Part shown: piece after piece, positions 42,721 through 51,114 of the stretch
How the letters are laid out: every line of letters begins with the position of its first letter
Position numbering within the stretch: the stretch's first letter is position 1
Assembly: GCA_026184435.1 (NCBI GenBank)
Contig: CP046447.1
Length of the DNA: 64,000 nt
Direction: 5' to 3' (one strand)
DNA from: JAADFF01 sp013153035
GTDB lineage: Bacteria > Coprothermobacterota > Coprothermobacteria > Coprothermobacterales > JAADFF01
Notes under the pieces: model-generated
Seen by the model: only the letters and a program-made list of their open reading frames with translations
Told to the model about the DNA's origin: nothing
Databases searched by the model: none
Program-made: the position numbers and the translations under genes

Positions 42721-44613
42721 TCACTCCTTTCCAAAAGCATCAATCTTCACAACGGCATCAAATGGACATACAGCCATACATGTGCCACATTTCACACAGG
42801 CTTCGGGATCAATGACATGTACCTTACCGGGCTCACCGGATATGGCATTTACAGGACAGTTCTTAGCACAAATGGTACATCCTTTACATGCCTCGGGCAC
42901 AATGTAATATTCAATTAGTGGCAAACATGCCTTGGCCGGACACTTCTTTTCTTCAATGTGGGCTATATACTCATCTTTAAAGTATCTCAGCGTAGAAAGG
43001 ACTGGTCCCGGAGCTGTCTGTCCCAAACCACATAAAGATGTATTCTTCACCGTCACAGCCATCTTCTCCAATTTCTCCAGATCCTCCATGGTTCCCTTGC
43101 CCTGTGTGATACGCTCAAGAATATCATACATCTCCACAAGGCCATCTCGGCATGGTGTACACTGGCCACAAGACTCATTCTTTGTAAACTCAATGAAGAA
43201 CTTGGCGACATCAACCATACAAGAGGTCTCGTCAAGGGCAATAACACCACCAGATCCCATAATGGCACCAAGAGAGCCTAGGCTTTCATAGTCTATGGGA
43301 GCATCAAAGTGCTCTGTGGGCACACAACCACCAGAAGGACCACCAAGCTGAACGGCTTTCAGAGTATGACCTTCTGGTGCACCTCTACCTATATCTTCAA
43401 GCAACACTTTTATCGGGGTACCCAGCGATACTTCCGCAAGACCACTAACACTAAGGGAACCGGCAAGGGCAAAGACTTTGGTACCAGGACTTCTATCTGT
43501 ACCAAATTGTCTAAACCACTGGGCTCCTCTTTCCATGATAAGGGCAACATTTATTAGTGTCTCAACATTGTTAATAATGGTAGGCTTGCCGAAGAGACCT
43601 TTCTGGGCTGGAAATGGTGGTCTTGGTCTTGGCCTTCCAGCCTTACCTTCAATAGAGGCAATAAGGGCTGTCTCCTCACCGCACACAAATGCACCAGCAC
43701 CTTTAAATACCTCTATGTCAAAGGAAAACCCTGTACCTAAGATATTCTCACCAAGAAGTCCTTTCTCTTTGGCAACTTTAATAGCATGCTCAAGAAGATG
43801 TGCTGCCAGTGGATACTCTGCCCTTGTATATATATATCCTTTAGAAGCACCTATAGCATAACCAGCAATGGTCAGGCCCTCTATAAGGGCAAAGGGGGCT
43901 CCCTCCATCTCTGCCCTATTCATATATGCACCGGGGTCACCTTCATCACCATTGGCAATAACATACTTGGGCTCACCCTGTGCCTGCCTGGCAAATTTCC
44001 ACTTCAGTCCTGTGGGAAATCCTGCACCACCACGGCCTCTCAGTCCACTATCGTAAACTTCCTGTATAACATCATCGGGAGACATTTGCAGAGCACGAGC
44101 AAGGCCAAAATAACCACCAGCCCCAATATACTCCTCTATACTTGTTGGGTCTATAAGACCTACCCTTTCAAGAACAACACTCTCTTGATACTTGAAAAAT
44201 GGAATATCCCACATGTGATAAATAACTTCTCCTGTTATAGGATCTTTATAGTGGTGACCATCGACATATGGATTTTCACTCAGTGCTGCATCTATTATCT
44301 GCTTTGCCGTCTCTTCATCTTTCACCTTTGTATACAAAACACCACCGGGATACATGGCCACAAGGGGACCTTCAGAACACATACGCATACAACCAACATT
44401 AATAACCTCTACCTTATCCTCAAGACCCTCTTTTTCTACTATCTCCTTAAAGAGCCGGTATGTAGGTTTCTCACCACCAATACTGAGACACGATGTACCA
44501 CCACATGTAAGAATATATTTCTTACCTGGCTCTAGCGTTCTCTTCCTTCTTATCTCTATACGTTCTTTGTACTCATCCCTTATTTTCTCCAAAGTTTCAA
44601 ATGTATATCTCAC
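42721..44613 (-). CDS. NuoF/HydB-like NADH-oxidising subunit of the formate dehydrogenase
   Basis: This 630-residue subunit carries FMN, NADH and Fe-S clusters. An N-terminal thioredoxin-fold [2Fe-2S] domain has CGGTSCLSIGG and GCMRMCSEG. The NuoF core has GLRGRGGAGFPTGLKW and the FMN/NADH site ANGDEGDPGAYMNR. ESCGQCTPCRDG binds a [4Fe-4S], and the C-terminus has two clusters, CKGCTICAKNCP and CVKCGTCMAVCP. This composition matches HydB/HndC of multi-subunit hydrogenases and the beta subunit of NAD-dependent formate dehydrogenases. The GTG start lies 3 bp after the nuoE-like gene. Confidence 0.95.
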   Translation of the reverse strand: MRYTFETLEKIRDEYKERIEIRRKRTLEPGKKYILTCGGTSCLSIGGEKPTYRLFKEIVEKEGLEDKVEVINVGCMRMCSEGPLVAMYPGGVLYTKVKDEETAKQIIDAALSENPYVDGHHYKDPITGEVIYHMWDIPFFKYQESVVLERVGLIDPTSIEEYIGAGGYFGLARALQMSPDDVIQEVYDSGLRGRGGAGFPTGLKWKFARQAQGEPKYVIANGDEGDPGAYMNRAEMEGAPFALIEGLTIAGYAIGASKGYIYTRAEYPLAAHLLEHAIKVAKEKGLLGENILGTGFSFDIEVFKGAGAFVCGEETALIASIEGKAGRPRPRPPFPAQKGLFGKPTIINNVETLINVALIMERGAQWFRQFGTDRSPGTKVFALAGSLSVSGLAEVSLGTPIKVLLEDIGRGAPEGHTLKAVQLGGPSGGCVPTEHFDAPIDYESLGSLGAIMGSGGVIALDETSCMVDVAKFFIEFTKNESCGQCTPCRDGLVEMYDILERITQGKGTMEDLEKLEKMAVTVKNTSLCGLGQTAPGPVLSTLRYFKDEYIAHIEEKKCPAKACLPLIEYYIVPEACKGCTICAKNCPVNAISGEPGKVHVIDPEACVKCGTCMAVCPFDAVVKIDAFGKE

Positions 44614-44616
44614 CGC

Positions 44617-45126
44617 TTACACCCCCACACCTTGAGACTGTATCTGCTCTTTAATCTTCTTCACAACCTCGCGTGCCTTCTGAGGTGTGAGATATCCGAA
44701 TATCTCTTCCTTACCATCCTTAATAACAACCATATTGGGACCAGTGCTACAACAACCAATACAACCAACAGATTCCAGTGTGAATTTACCATCGGGAGTT
44801 GTTCCTTCACCCTGAAGACCAAGCTCATCTATAAGCTCATTCATAATAATGCCACTACCCATAACATGGCAGGCCGTTCCACGACACACCCTTATTATGA
44901 CTTCGCCCTTAGGCTCAAGGGAGAAAAAGTGATAAAAAGTCGCCGTGCTGTATATAACAGCAGGTGAAACCTTCAATACATCTGCAAGATACTCCATAGC
45001 CTCACGGGGAAGATAGCCGTAAGTTTCCTGAATCTCCTCTAGAACAGGCAAAATAACCTCTGTCGTTCTACCTTTTCTCTCTATATGCTTCTTTACAATC
45101 TCCTCATAAGTTAATTTATCTGGCAA
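44617..45126 (-). CDS. NuoE/HydC-like [2Fe-2S] subunit of the formate dehydrogenase
   Basis: This 169-residue electron-transfer subunit has the thioredoxin-like 2Fe-2S ligands CRGTACHVMGS and GCIGCCSTGP. The helical start ILPVLEEIQETYGYLP is typical of NuoE. The TTG at 45126 is chosen because GGGAGGTGA lies seven bases upstream. A longer frame to 45177 has no site and crosses the leader. It is the first gene of the three-gene formate dehydrogenase operon. Confidence 0.93.
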   Translation of the reverse strand: MPDKLTYEEIVKKHIERKGRTTEVILPVLEEIQETYGYLPREAMEYLADVLKVSPAVIYSTATFYHFFSLEPKGEVIIRVCRGTACHVMGSGIIMNELIDELGLQGEGTTPDGKFTLESVGCIGCCSTGPNMVVIKDGKEEIFGYLTPQKAREVVKKIKEQIQSQGVGV

Positions 45127-45255
45127 GATACTCACCTCCCAAGGTTCTTGTCTACGACTATGGTAACAAAAGTTCAAAATGTAGGGACTATATTAATTTA
45201 ATTCATATACCTTAACTTTATAAGACTGCATTTTGTGCTACAATATATCTGCGTC

Positions 45256-45284
45256 TTGCGTCTAGCCCATGTTCGTGGTAAAAT
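45256..45284 (+). promoter_or_regulatory. Promoter of rpmB
   Basis: TTGCGT (45256-45261), a 17-bp spacer and TAAAAT (45279-45284) lie 38 bp before the L28 start. The -10 differs from consensus at one base. Confidence 0.65.
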
Positions 45285-45321
45285 AGCCTTTGACTTGTAT
45301 AGACATCAGGAGGTGGATAAA

Positions 45322-45522
45322 ATGGCAGCCAGGTGCGATATATGCGGAAAAGGCACTATGTTTGGTCATAATGTGTCTCACTCCAATAGGAGAACAAAGA
45401 GAGTATTTAAGGCAAACCTGAGAAAGGTTAGAGTTATTGAAAATGGCAAGAAAAAGACCATTAAGGTCTGCATGAAGTGCTACAAGAGACTCCTTAAAGA
45501 GGGTAAAGTCGTATTTGCCTAA
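45322..45522 (+). CDS. rpmB: Ribosomal protein L28
   Basis: This 66-residue large-subunit protein begins MAARCDICGKGTMFGHNVSH. The Arg/Lys-rich SNRRTKRVFKANLRKVRV is followed by KVCMKCYKRL. The CxxC pairs CDIC and CMKC mark the zinc-binding form. The ATG follows AGGAGGTGGATAAA; the longer frame upstream is leader. It is a single-gene unit with its own promoter and terminator. Confidence 0.96.
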   Translation: MAARCDICGKGTMFGHNVSHSNRRTKRVFKANLRKVRVIENGKKKTIKVCMKCYKRLLKEGKVVFA

Positions 45523-45556
45523 TGTAAGTTCTTTGTACTTCCGCCGGCGGAAAAAG

Positions 45557-45581
45557 AAGGGGGCACAAGTGGTGCCCCCTT
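45557..45581. terminator. Bidirectional terminator between rpmB and cobO
   Basis: AAGGGGGCAC-N5-GTGCCCCCTT is a 10-bp stem with T-rich tails on both strands, between convergent genes. A 14-bp palindrome TTCCGCCGGCGGAA (45539-45552) lies just beside it. Confidence 0.88.
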
Positions 45582-45589
45582 CCTTATTG

Positions 45590-46138
45590 TTAATATTCTA
45601 TACCTTCACGAGCAGGCACACCGGCATTAAAGTAATGCTTAACCTCACACATCTCTGTGACAAGGTCGGCCATTTCCTTAATCTCTTCTGGAGCATATCT
45701 ACCTGTCAAAATAAGTTCCGTATTTTCAGGCTTGACCTTTATAAGCCTCTTAACATCTTCCACACTGAGTAGTTTGAATTTTACAGCAACATTGATTTCA
45801 TCAACAACAACAATATCAAATTGCTCTTTCTCCATCATATCTAAGACAAACTGCAATCCTTTTTTAGCCTCCTCTATACTTTTTTCATCGGGAGCATTAG
45901 GGTCTACAAAGTAGTCTGTGCCAAATTTCTTGTGTACTATAGGGAAACCTGCCTTCTGAAGTGCATCAAATGTCTTCTCCTCACCATATGTATAGGCAGG
46001 TCCTTTCATAAGGCTAACAAAGAGCACCTTCTTACCATGTCCCAAAGCCCTTGTAGTAAGACCTATGGCAGCTGTCGTTTTACCCTTACCGTTACCAGTG
46101 TATACCTGCACCTTTCCCGTAATTTTCTTTTCACCCAT
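45590..46138 (-). CDS. cobO: Corrinoid adenosyltransferase (CobO/BtuR family)
   Basis: This 182-residue enzyme adenosylates cob(I)alamin or cobyrinate with ATP. The P-loop TGNGKGKTTAAIGLTTRALG is at residues 14-33. The conserved DIVVVDEINVAVKFKLLS and ENTELILTGRYAPEEI follow, ending HYFNAGVPAREGIEY, typical of the family. The ATG at 46138 follows AAGGAGGGG; upstream frame to 46216 is leader. No other cobalamin gene is in the window, so it may serve salvage. Confidence 0.93.
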   Translation of the reverse strand: MGEKKITGKVQVYTGNGKGKTTAAIGLTTRALGHGKKVLFVSLMKGPAYTYGEEKTFDALQKAGFPIVHKKFGTDYFVDPNAPDEKSIEEAKKGLQFVLDMMEKEQFDIVVVDEINVAVKFKLLSVEDVKRLIKVKPENTELILTGRYAPEEIKEMADLVTEMCEVKHYFNAGVPAREGIEY

Positions 46139-46210
46139 ACACAAACCCCTCCTTAGATATAAAATAGTTAGGTTATTATATAGCGAAATACATAGTGGGA
46201 GGGATTTTAT

Positions 46211-46987
46211 ATGCATCTGACAACATGGCAGGCAATCATACTGGGTATTGTTCAGGGTATAGGCGAGTTTCTACCCATCTCCTCTTCAGCACATCTTATC
46301 ATTGTTAGAGACCTACTGGGCATTCCAGATCCCGGTCTTGCCTACGATGTGTTTTTACACGGTGCTACACTACTGGCAACACTTGCAGTATTGGGATATG
46401 CCCTCTATATAGATATTAAAAAACACCCCAAGGTGCTATGGCTCATCCTCATAGGTATCATTCCAGCTGGTGTGATAGGAGTGCTATTTAAAGACACTAT
46501 AGAAAATCTCATTAGAGAAAATCTCCTCATCATTGCACTGTCACTCATCATATGGTCTATACTAATGCTCATAGCCGATGAAAGATGGCAAGATAAAAAG
46601 ATGGAAGAGCTCTCCCCATTAGGGGCATTTGTTATTGGTATCTTTCAGGCATTTGCCCTTATACCCGGTACATCACGTTCAGGTTCAACCATTGTAGGTG
46701 CATCGTTTATGGGGCTATCCCGTGATGAAGCTTTTCGTTTTTCGTTTTATCTTTCCATACCCACAGTAGGTGGGGCATTTTTACTTGCCCTGAAAGATTT
46801 AGTATCCTCCGGTGAGGCTATCACATCGGCATTTTGGATAGGGGCCAGTGTATCATTTGTTGTAGGAGTTATCTCACTCATACTACTAAGGAATATCATT
46901 AAGAAATTCGGACTAAGACCATTTGCCATATACAGAAGTGCTTTAGGTATATTCCTTATTGTTTACTACTTTGTGAAAATGCACTAA
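46211..46987 (+). CDS. uppP: Undecaprenyl-diphosphatase
   Basis: UppP recycles the lipid carrier of cell-wall synthesis by removing a phosphate from undecaprenyl diphosphate. The product is 258 residues with about eight helices. Both catalytic regions are present: GIVQGIGEFLPISSSAHL near the start, and IPGTSRSGSTIVGA in the middle. The ATG follows GGGAGGG. It is divergent from cobO, with only 72 bp between them. Confidence 0.96.
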   Translation: MHLTTWQAIILGIVQGIGEFLPISSSAHLIIVRDLLGIPDPGLAYDVFLHGATLLATLAVLGYALYIDIKKHPKVLWLILIGIIPAGVIGVLFKDTIENLIRENLLIIALSLIIWSILMLIADERWQDKKMEELSPLGAFVIGIFQAFALIPGTSRSGSTIVGASFMGLSRDEAFRFSFYLSIPTVGGAFLLALKDLVSSGEAITSAFWIGASVSFVVGVISLILLRNIIKKFGLRPFAIYRSALGIFLIVYYFVKMH

Positions 46988-47011
46988 AAGAAGGGCTCTG
47001 GAGCCCTTCTT
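46988..47011. terminator. Bidirectional terminator between uppP and surE
   Basis: AAGAAGGGCTC-TG-GAGCCCTTCTT is an 11-bp stem between two convergent stop codons, with T-rich flanks on both strands. Confidence 0.9.
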
Positions 47012-47769
47012 TACATATTTTCTAAAAACTTTTTGATACCATCCATATACTTATAACCTGTCATATCAAGTGAGATTGGTGTAATAGAAACATACCCATG
47101 CTTTACAGCCCATATATCGGTATCCTCTGCATCTTCATACACAGGCCTACCATCAAGCCAGTAATACACCCGCCCTCTAGGATCAACTCTCTTAACAACC
47201 CAGTCTTCAAATGCCTTACCTCCCATTCGGGCAAGCTTATAACCCTTGATGTTCTCTATGGGAACAGATGGAACATTTATGTTTAGCACATATTCAGATG
47301 ATAGGATCGTTTGCACTCCCTTATCAAGTAAATCAATGACAACCTGGGCCGCTGTCTCAGCATATATCCCTTCCCACGAATCAACAGAAACAGCCATAGA
47401 CGGAATACCATGAAGTATACCCTCTATAGCGGCGGCAACTGTTCCAGAGTAGATAATATCGTGTCCAACATTGGCACCATGATTAATTCCAGATATGAGA
47501 ATATCGGCATCTTTAACAATATCTCCAAGTCCTATAAGCACACAATCAGACGGTGAACCGTTAACTACTGCATATCCATGACATCCGCAAGGCATCTTAA
47601 CCTCCCTCAGAGGTAAGATCATATCCAGTGTAATAGCATGACTTGATGCACTCTTAGGCCTATCAGGTGCAACAACGACAACATCATATCCCTTGTCTAT
47701 TAAGGCCTTTGTCAAAGTATTAATACCCTCTGCCCATATACCATCATCATTTGTAACCATTATCTTCAT
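47011..47769 (-). CDS. surE: 5'/3'-nucleotidase SurE
   Basis: This 252-residue metal-dependent phosphatase acts on nucleoside monophosphates. The N-terminus MKIMVTNDDGIWAEGI carries the Asp-Asp metal site, APDRPKSASSHAIT follows, and NGSPSDCVLIGLG and GINHGANVGHDIIYSGTVAAA complete the signature. The start is assigned at 47769; no unusual feature is seen. It is a stand-alone gene. Confidence 0.95.
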   Translation of the reverse strand: MKIMVTNDDGIWAEGINTLTKALIDKGYDVVVVAPDRPKSASSHAITLDMILPLREVKMPCGCHGYAVVNGSPSDCVLIGLGDIVKDADILISGINHGANVGHDIIYSGTVAAAIEGILHGIPSMAVSVDSWEGIYAETAAQVVIDLLDKGVQTILSSEYVLNINVPSVPIENIKGYKLARMGGKAFEDWVVKRVDPRGRVYYWLDGRPVYEDAEDTDIWAVKHGYVSITPISLDMTGYKYMDGIKKFLENM

Positions 47770-47845
47770 ACTAATCGCCTCCTACAGTGCATTATACACT
47801 TGCTCCAAGTACTTAACACAGTAAAACAAAACATATGCATTGTAA

Positions 47846-47888
47846 ACTACTTAAAGTAGTAGACGAATAAGAATAATATTTGTATAAT
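47846..47888 (+). promoter_or_regulatory. Promoter of the two-component operon with overlapping palindrome
   Basis: TAGACG (47860-47865), a 17-bp spacer and TATAAT (47883-47888) lie ahead of the response regulator gene. The palindrome ACTACTTAAAGTAGT (47846-47860) touches the -35 and could be an operator. Confidence 0.6.
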
Positions 47889-47951
47889 GATATTAAGCGA
47901 GGGGTTTATAACATTTCTAATAAAGAAATCGTATAAAAAGGAGGGAGCACA

Positions 47952-48677
47952 ATGAGTGCAAAGACAAAGGTATTACTTGTTGAAGATGATGACGCTATTT
48001 TGGAGCAACTAAGAAGGGTCCTTACCGATGAGGGCTATGAGGTTGTATCTGCTATGAATGGCAACGAGGCCATTGAGAAATTTAAGGCAGATAGACCCGA
48101 CCTGATACTTCTCGACCTGTACCTTCCACTAAAAGATGGTATGGATGTTTTAAGAGAAATTAGAAGGGAGTCCGATGTACCTATCATTATCATCACAGCC
48201 AGAGATGCAGACATTGACAAGGTTAAGGGACTGGAAATTGGTGCCGATGATTATATCACCAAACCATTTTCTCTTATTGAGCTGCTTGCACGCATGAAGG
48301 CAGTACTGAGGAGAGCACATCATGGTTATCGCTTCAATATGTCTAATGTCAGCCAGCTCAGAGCACCAGGACTTATTCTTGACCTGAAGACACATCAGGT
48401 TATTGTAGAAAGAGATGGCAGAGAGGAAGTTAGACACCTACCACGTAAGCAGTTTGAGCTTCTTAAGATTCTCATGCTCAAGGCACCTGAGGTACTTGAG
48501 AGAGAATGGCTGCTTAAAGAGATTTGGGGCAACTTCATGAGCAATGCCCGTACACTCGATGTACATATTCACTGGCTAAGAAATAAGATTGAAGAGGATC
48601 CTAACAATCCCGAGTATATCCTTACTGTTAGGAAAGTTGGTTATCGCTTCGGAAAACCTGTTGAGAAGATTAGATAA
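47952..48677 (+). CDS. Response regulator, OmpR/PhoB family
   Basis: The product is 241 residues. The receiver domain has LLVEDDDAIL (acidic pocket), the phosphorylation site Asp55 in LILLDLYLPLKDGMDVL, and IIIITARDAD with the later Lys in GADDYITKPFS. The winged-helix DNA-binding domain ends ARTLDVHIHWLRNKIEEDP and ILTVRKVGYRF. The ATG follows AGGAGGG. The histidine kinase and a PhoU-like protein follow on the same transcript, pointing to a phosphate-type regulatory set. Confidence 0.95.
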   Translation: MSAKTKVLLVEDDDAILEQLRRVLTDEGYEVVSAMNGNEAIEKFKADRPDLILLDLYLPLKDGMDVLREIRRESDVPIIIITARDADIDKVKGLEIGADDYITKPFSLIELLARMKAVLRRAHHGYRFNMSNVSQLRAPGLILDLKTHQVIVERDGREEVRHLPRKQFELLKILMLKAPEVLEREWLLKEIWGNFMSNARTLDVHIHWLRNKIEEDPNNPEYILTVRKVGYRFGKPVEKIR

Positions 48678-48682
48678 CAGCT

Positions 48683-49780
48683 ATGCCGTGGTGGAAAAAG
48701 GCGGGAGATGACCTCTCCCGCCCATTTTCAGAAAATGAAGAGGCACGACCACTAATTAGAAAAATATTGGGGGAAACTTCTATCCTCGATGTTATTGAGC
48801 ATCTACCATTTGGCGTATTCCTCTTAGATGAAGACCTTAATATCGTCTATAAAAATCCCAAGTTTTCAGAGATTTTAGAGGAGGATTTTCCAGTTCCTAC
48901 CCCACTTCACGATGTCATTCCCGATTATGAAGTATTAAAAACAGCGGAAAAAGTACTTGCTAAAGATAAATTTGCAACAGCCAGTGTATCCCTTATTAAA
49001 AAGGAACTTTTAGGTGTTAAAAAGGCCCAGATATTCTTTCTCAAGGTTGACCACGGTATTGTAGGCCATGTCAGTAGTGCAGCAGATGCAGCAAAGAGTG
49101 AAGAGGTGGAAGTCTTTCAGCGTATTATACACGAACTCCGAACACCTCTTACTGCCATGAGCCTAATAGCAGAACACCTTGAAGACTATGCAGAATCCCC
49201 CGATATGCTTGATACCATACAAAAGCTTAAATGGGAGATAGATAGGCTATACCACCTTGTAGAAGATTTCATATCCCTAATCAGACTTGATAGGGGCATC
49301 TCCCCTATGAAAACAGGCAAAGTAGATATTGCCCAACTTATCAAAGACAGCCTCTGGCAATATGGTTTTATTGTAAGAGATAAAAATATTCAGATTGTAT
49401 ACGAACTAAAAGAACCACTACCACCAGTGTTGGGAAGTAAAAGTCTTTTAAAGAGCCTTATACTTAATCTCATAGACAACAGTGTAAAATACTCACCTGA
49501 AGGAGAAAAAATCATCGTAAGAGCATATACAGACGAGGACGGATATGTGGTACTCGAGGTTGAAAATCACGGTGAAAATATATCAGAAGATATGAAGAAA
49601 AAGATATTTGATAAATATGTTACCCGTGGTAAAGGCAAAGAAAAAGGTGGCTTGGGACTGGGTATGATGATTGTCAAGGAAGTTGTCAGATGGCATAACG
49701 GAAAAATCGACATACTCCAAGCAAAGCCCCAAGGGGTTATATTCCAAATTAAACTTCCTCCTGCGGAGGATAAACGGTGA
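48683..49780 (+). CDS. Soluble PAS-containing sensor histidine kinase
   Basis: This 365-residue kinase has a PAS-like domain (HLPFGVFLLDEDLNIVYKNP, residues 41-60). The H-box FQRIIHELRTPLTAMS has His150, then comes an N-box LILNLIDNSVKYSPEG and the G-box GGLGLGMMIVKEVVRWHNG. No membrane segment is present, unlike most PhoR proteins, so it must sense an internal or protein-borne signal. It starts 5 bp after the regulator gene, and its stop overlaps the PhoU-like start (GTGA). Confidence 0.92.
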   Translation: MPWWKKAGDDLSRPFSENEEARPLIRKILGETSILDVIEHLPFGVFLLDEDLNIVYKNPKFSEILEEDFPVPTPLHDVIPDYEVLKTAEKVLAKDKFATASVSLIKKELLGVKKAQIFFLKVDHGIVGHVSSAADAAKSEEVEVFQRIIHELRTPLTAMSLIAEHLEDYAESPDMLDTIQKLKWEIDRLYHLVEDFISLIRLDRGISPMKTGKVDIAQLIKDSLWQYGFIVRDKNIQIVYELKEPLPPVLGSKSLLKSLILNLIDNSVKYSPEGEKIIVRAYTDEDGYVVLEVENHGENISEDMKKKIFDKYVTRGKGKEKGGLGLGMMIVKEVVRWHNGKIDILQAKPQGVIFQIKLPPAEDKR

Positions 49781-50391
49781 AGTGGAAAAACTCCCTTGAA
49801 CGACATGTTGTTATGATCATATCCCTCTTACAGCGTCAAGTAGACAGAACCATTGTATTTCTTGATATGAGTGGACAAGATGAAAATATATTAGAAATTT
49901 CCCACCTTGAGGAGCTTATAGACAATGAACTGGGGGACATATACAGTCTTAGCATAAAATTCTTAGCCTCGACTCATAACGAAACAGAAATACTGGCCAT
50001 TTTGACATTACTTGAGCTGGCCCTGAAAATTGAAGAGAGCAGTGATTTGATACTCTCCAATATACGAATGTTAAGAGAACTTCCGGGAATTCCGGGATAT
50101 ACAGCATCTGTTATGAAACAGATGCTTGAAATCCTCAAAGAAACTTATGGTGACCTTGTGCCACTATCTGCACCTTTTAAACTAAAACCGGAACAAAGAG
50201 ATATGGTTATAGATATTCAATACAGGCAGATCACAGAAGTCCTTGAAGAAGAAGATATACCAAGAAGTTCAATGATTGTATTAGGTCGAATATCTAGGCA
50301 CATTGAGCTTTTAGGAGACACTGCGAAAGAGACAATAAGGCTGAAACAAATCTATCTTGATGCACTCACCAAGATAAGACAAGCTATTTAA
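49777..50391 (+). CDS. PhoU-like helical protein
   Basis: The product is 204 residues. It is all-helical and has the spacing of Phe, Leu, acidic and Asp/Glu residues seen in PhoU three-helix bundles (LERHVVMIISLLQRQVDRTI, IRLKQIYLDALTKIRQ). A GTG start overlaps the kinase stop by 4 bp. PhoU proteins repress PhoR kinases when phosphate is ample, so this may be the signal input for a kinase with no membrane domain. No Pst transporter genes are present. The family assignment is by shape and context. Confidence 0.65.
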   Translation: MKWKNSLERHVVMIISLLQRQVDRTIVFLDMSGQDENILEISHLEELIDNELGDIYSLSIKFLASTHNETEILAILTLLELALKIEESSDLILSNIRMLRELPGIPGYTASVMKQMLEILKETYGDLVPLSAPFKLKPEQRDMVIDIQYRQITEVLEEEDIPRSSMIVLGRISRHIELLGDTAKETIRLKQIYLDALTKIRQAI

Positions 50392-51043
50392 ATACCTCTC
50401 CTGCCTCAAGATACCACAGTAAAAGGTCTAAGTGATCCATAGGTATGTCTATGTTCTGTGCAAGTTTCCTCATAGCTTCTTCTATCTCGATGTAACGTTT
50501 CTTCGTTAAAGATTTAGGAACCTCCGGGATAGCCCCCACTCTCACAAGGTTTTTCAGGATATGTCTATCCAGTATGGCAATATCTTTTCCAAATCCAATA
50601 TTGCGTAAGAAATGACTTGCCTCTTTGTATCCCATACCTTTAACATGTTCTACGAGATATTCTCTGGCGGATATTACATCATCGGGAAGGCCGATATCCA
50701 CAAGAAATTGTCTAAAGCCACCGGGCCAGTTCCAATACTGCTCACGAGACCTAATAATATAACCTGCCTTGTTATTCTTAAATCGCACCCCAACAAGACA
50801 GCTTTTTACTGCCTCTTCTTGACCTTGCAACAAAAAACCTTTCTCTCTTAAACACTCTACTGCTTTCCAGCACACTTTAGCCTTGCTTTGAGGAGTAAGA
50901 TGGCAGAAAACAAACTCCGCAAACAACCTCTCTTCATCTGCATATTTCCAAACATCAGCAAATTCAGAAAGTCTTGTCTCAATAATATCTTTTATTTCCA
51001 AATACTTTTCTCTCCACATATCTATGACATCTTGACTATACAT
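50384..51043 (-). CDS. ogg: 8-oxoguanine DNA glycosylase/AP lyase, Ogg2 type
   Basis: This 219-residue base-excision repair enzyme has a helix-hairpin-helix-GPD core: HVKGMGYKEASHFLRNIGF is the hairpin, followed by the catalytic Asp in ILDRHILKNL. The N-terminal LTPQSKAKVCWKA and the C-terminal helix match the Ogg2 family found in archaea and thermophilic bacteria. It converges on the PhoU-like gene, overlapping by 8 bp. Confidence 0.88.
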   Translation of the reverse strand: MYSQDVIDMWREKYLEIKDIIETRLSEFADVWKYADEERLFAEFVFCHLTPQSKAKVCWKAVECLREKGFLLQGQEEAVKSCLVGVRFKNNKAGYIIRSREQYWNWPGGFRQFLVDIGLPDDVISAREYLVEHVKGMGYKEASHFLRNIGFGKDIAILDRHILKNLVRVGAIPEVPKSLTKKRYIEIEEAMRKLAQNIDIPMDHLDLLLWYLEAGEVFK

Positions 51044-51061
51044 TACTTCTCCACCTCTTCA

Positions 51062-51098
51062 TTAAAAATGGGGAGGGCTACCCCTCCCCTCCCATTTT
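51062..51098 (-). terminator. Terminator of the aminotransferase gene
   Basis: The purine-rich stem AAATGGGAGGGG.../...CCCCATTT with a short loop is followed by a TTTTT run on the minus strand. It lies 16 bp after the aminotransferase stop codon and upstream of ogg. Confidence 0.75.
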
Positions 51099-51114
51099 AT
51101 AATAAGCACACCCT

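Noticed and set aside
45539..45552. The 14-bp palindrome TTCCGCCGGCGGAA as an operator
   Set aside because: It lies just past the end of rpmB beside a terminator between convergent genes, where no promoter is expected.
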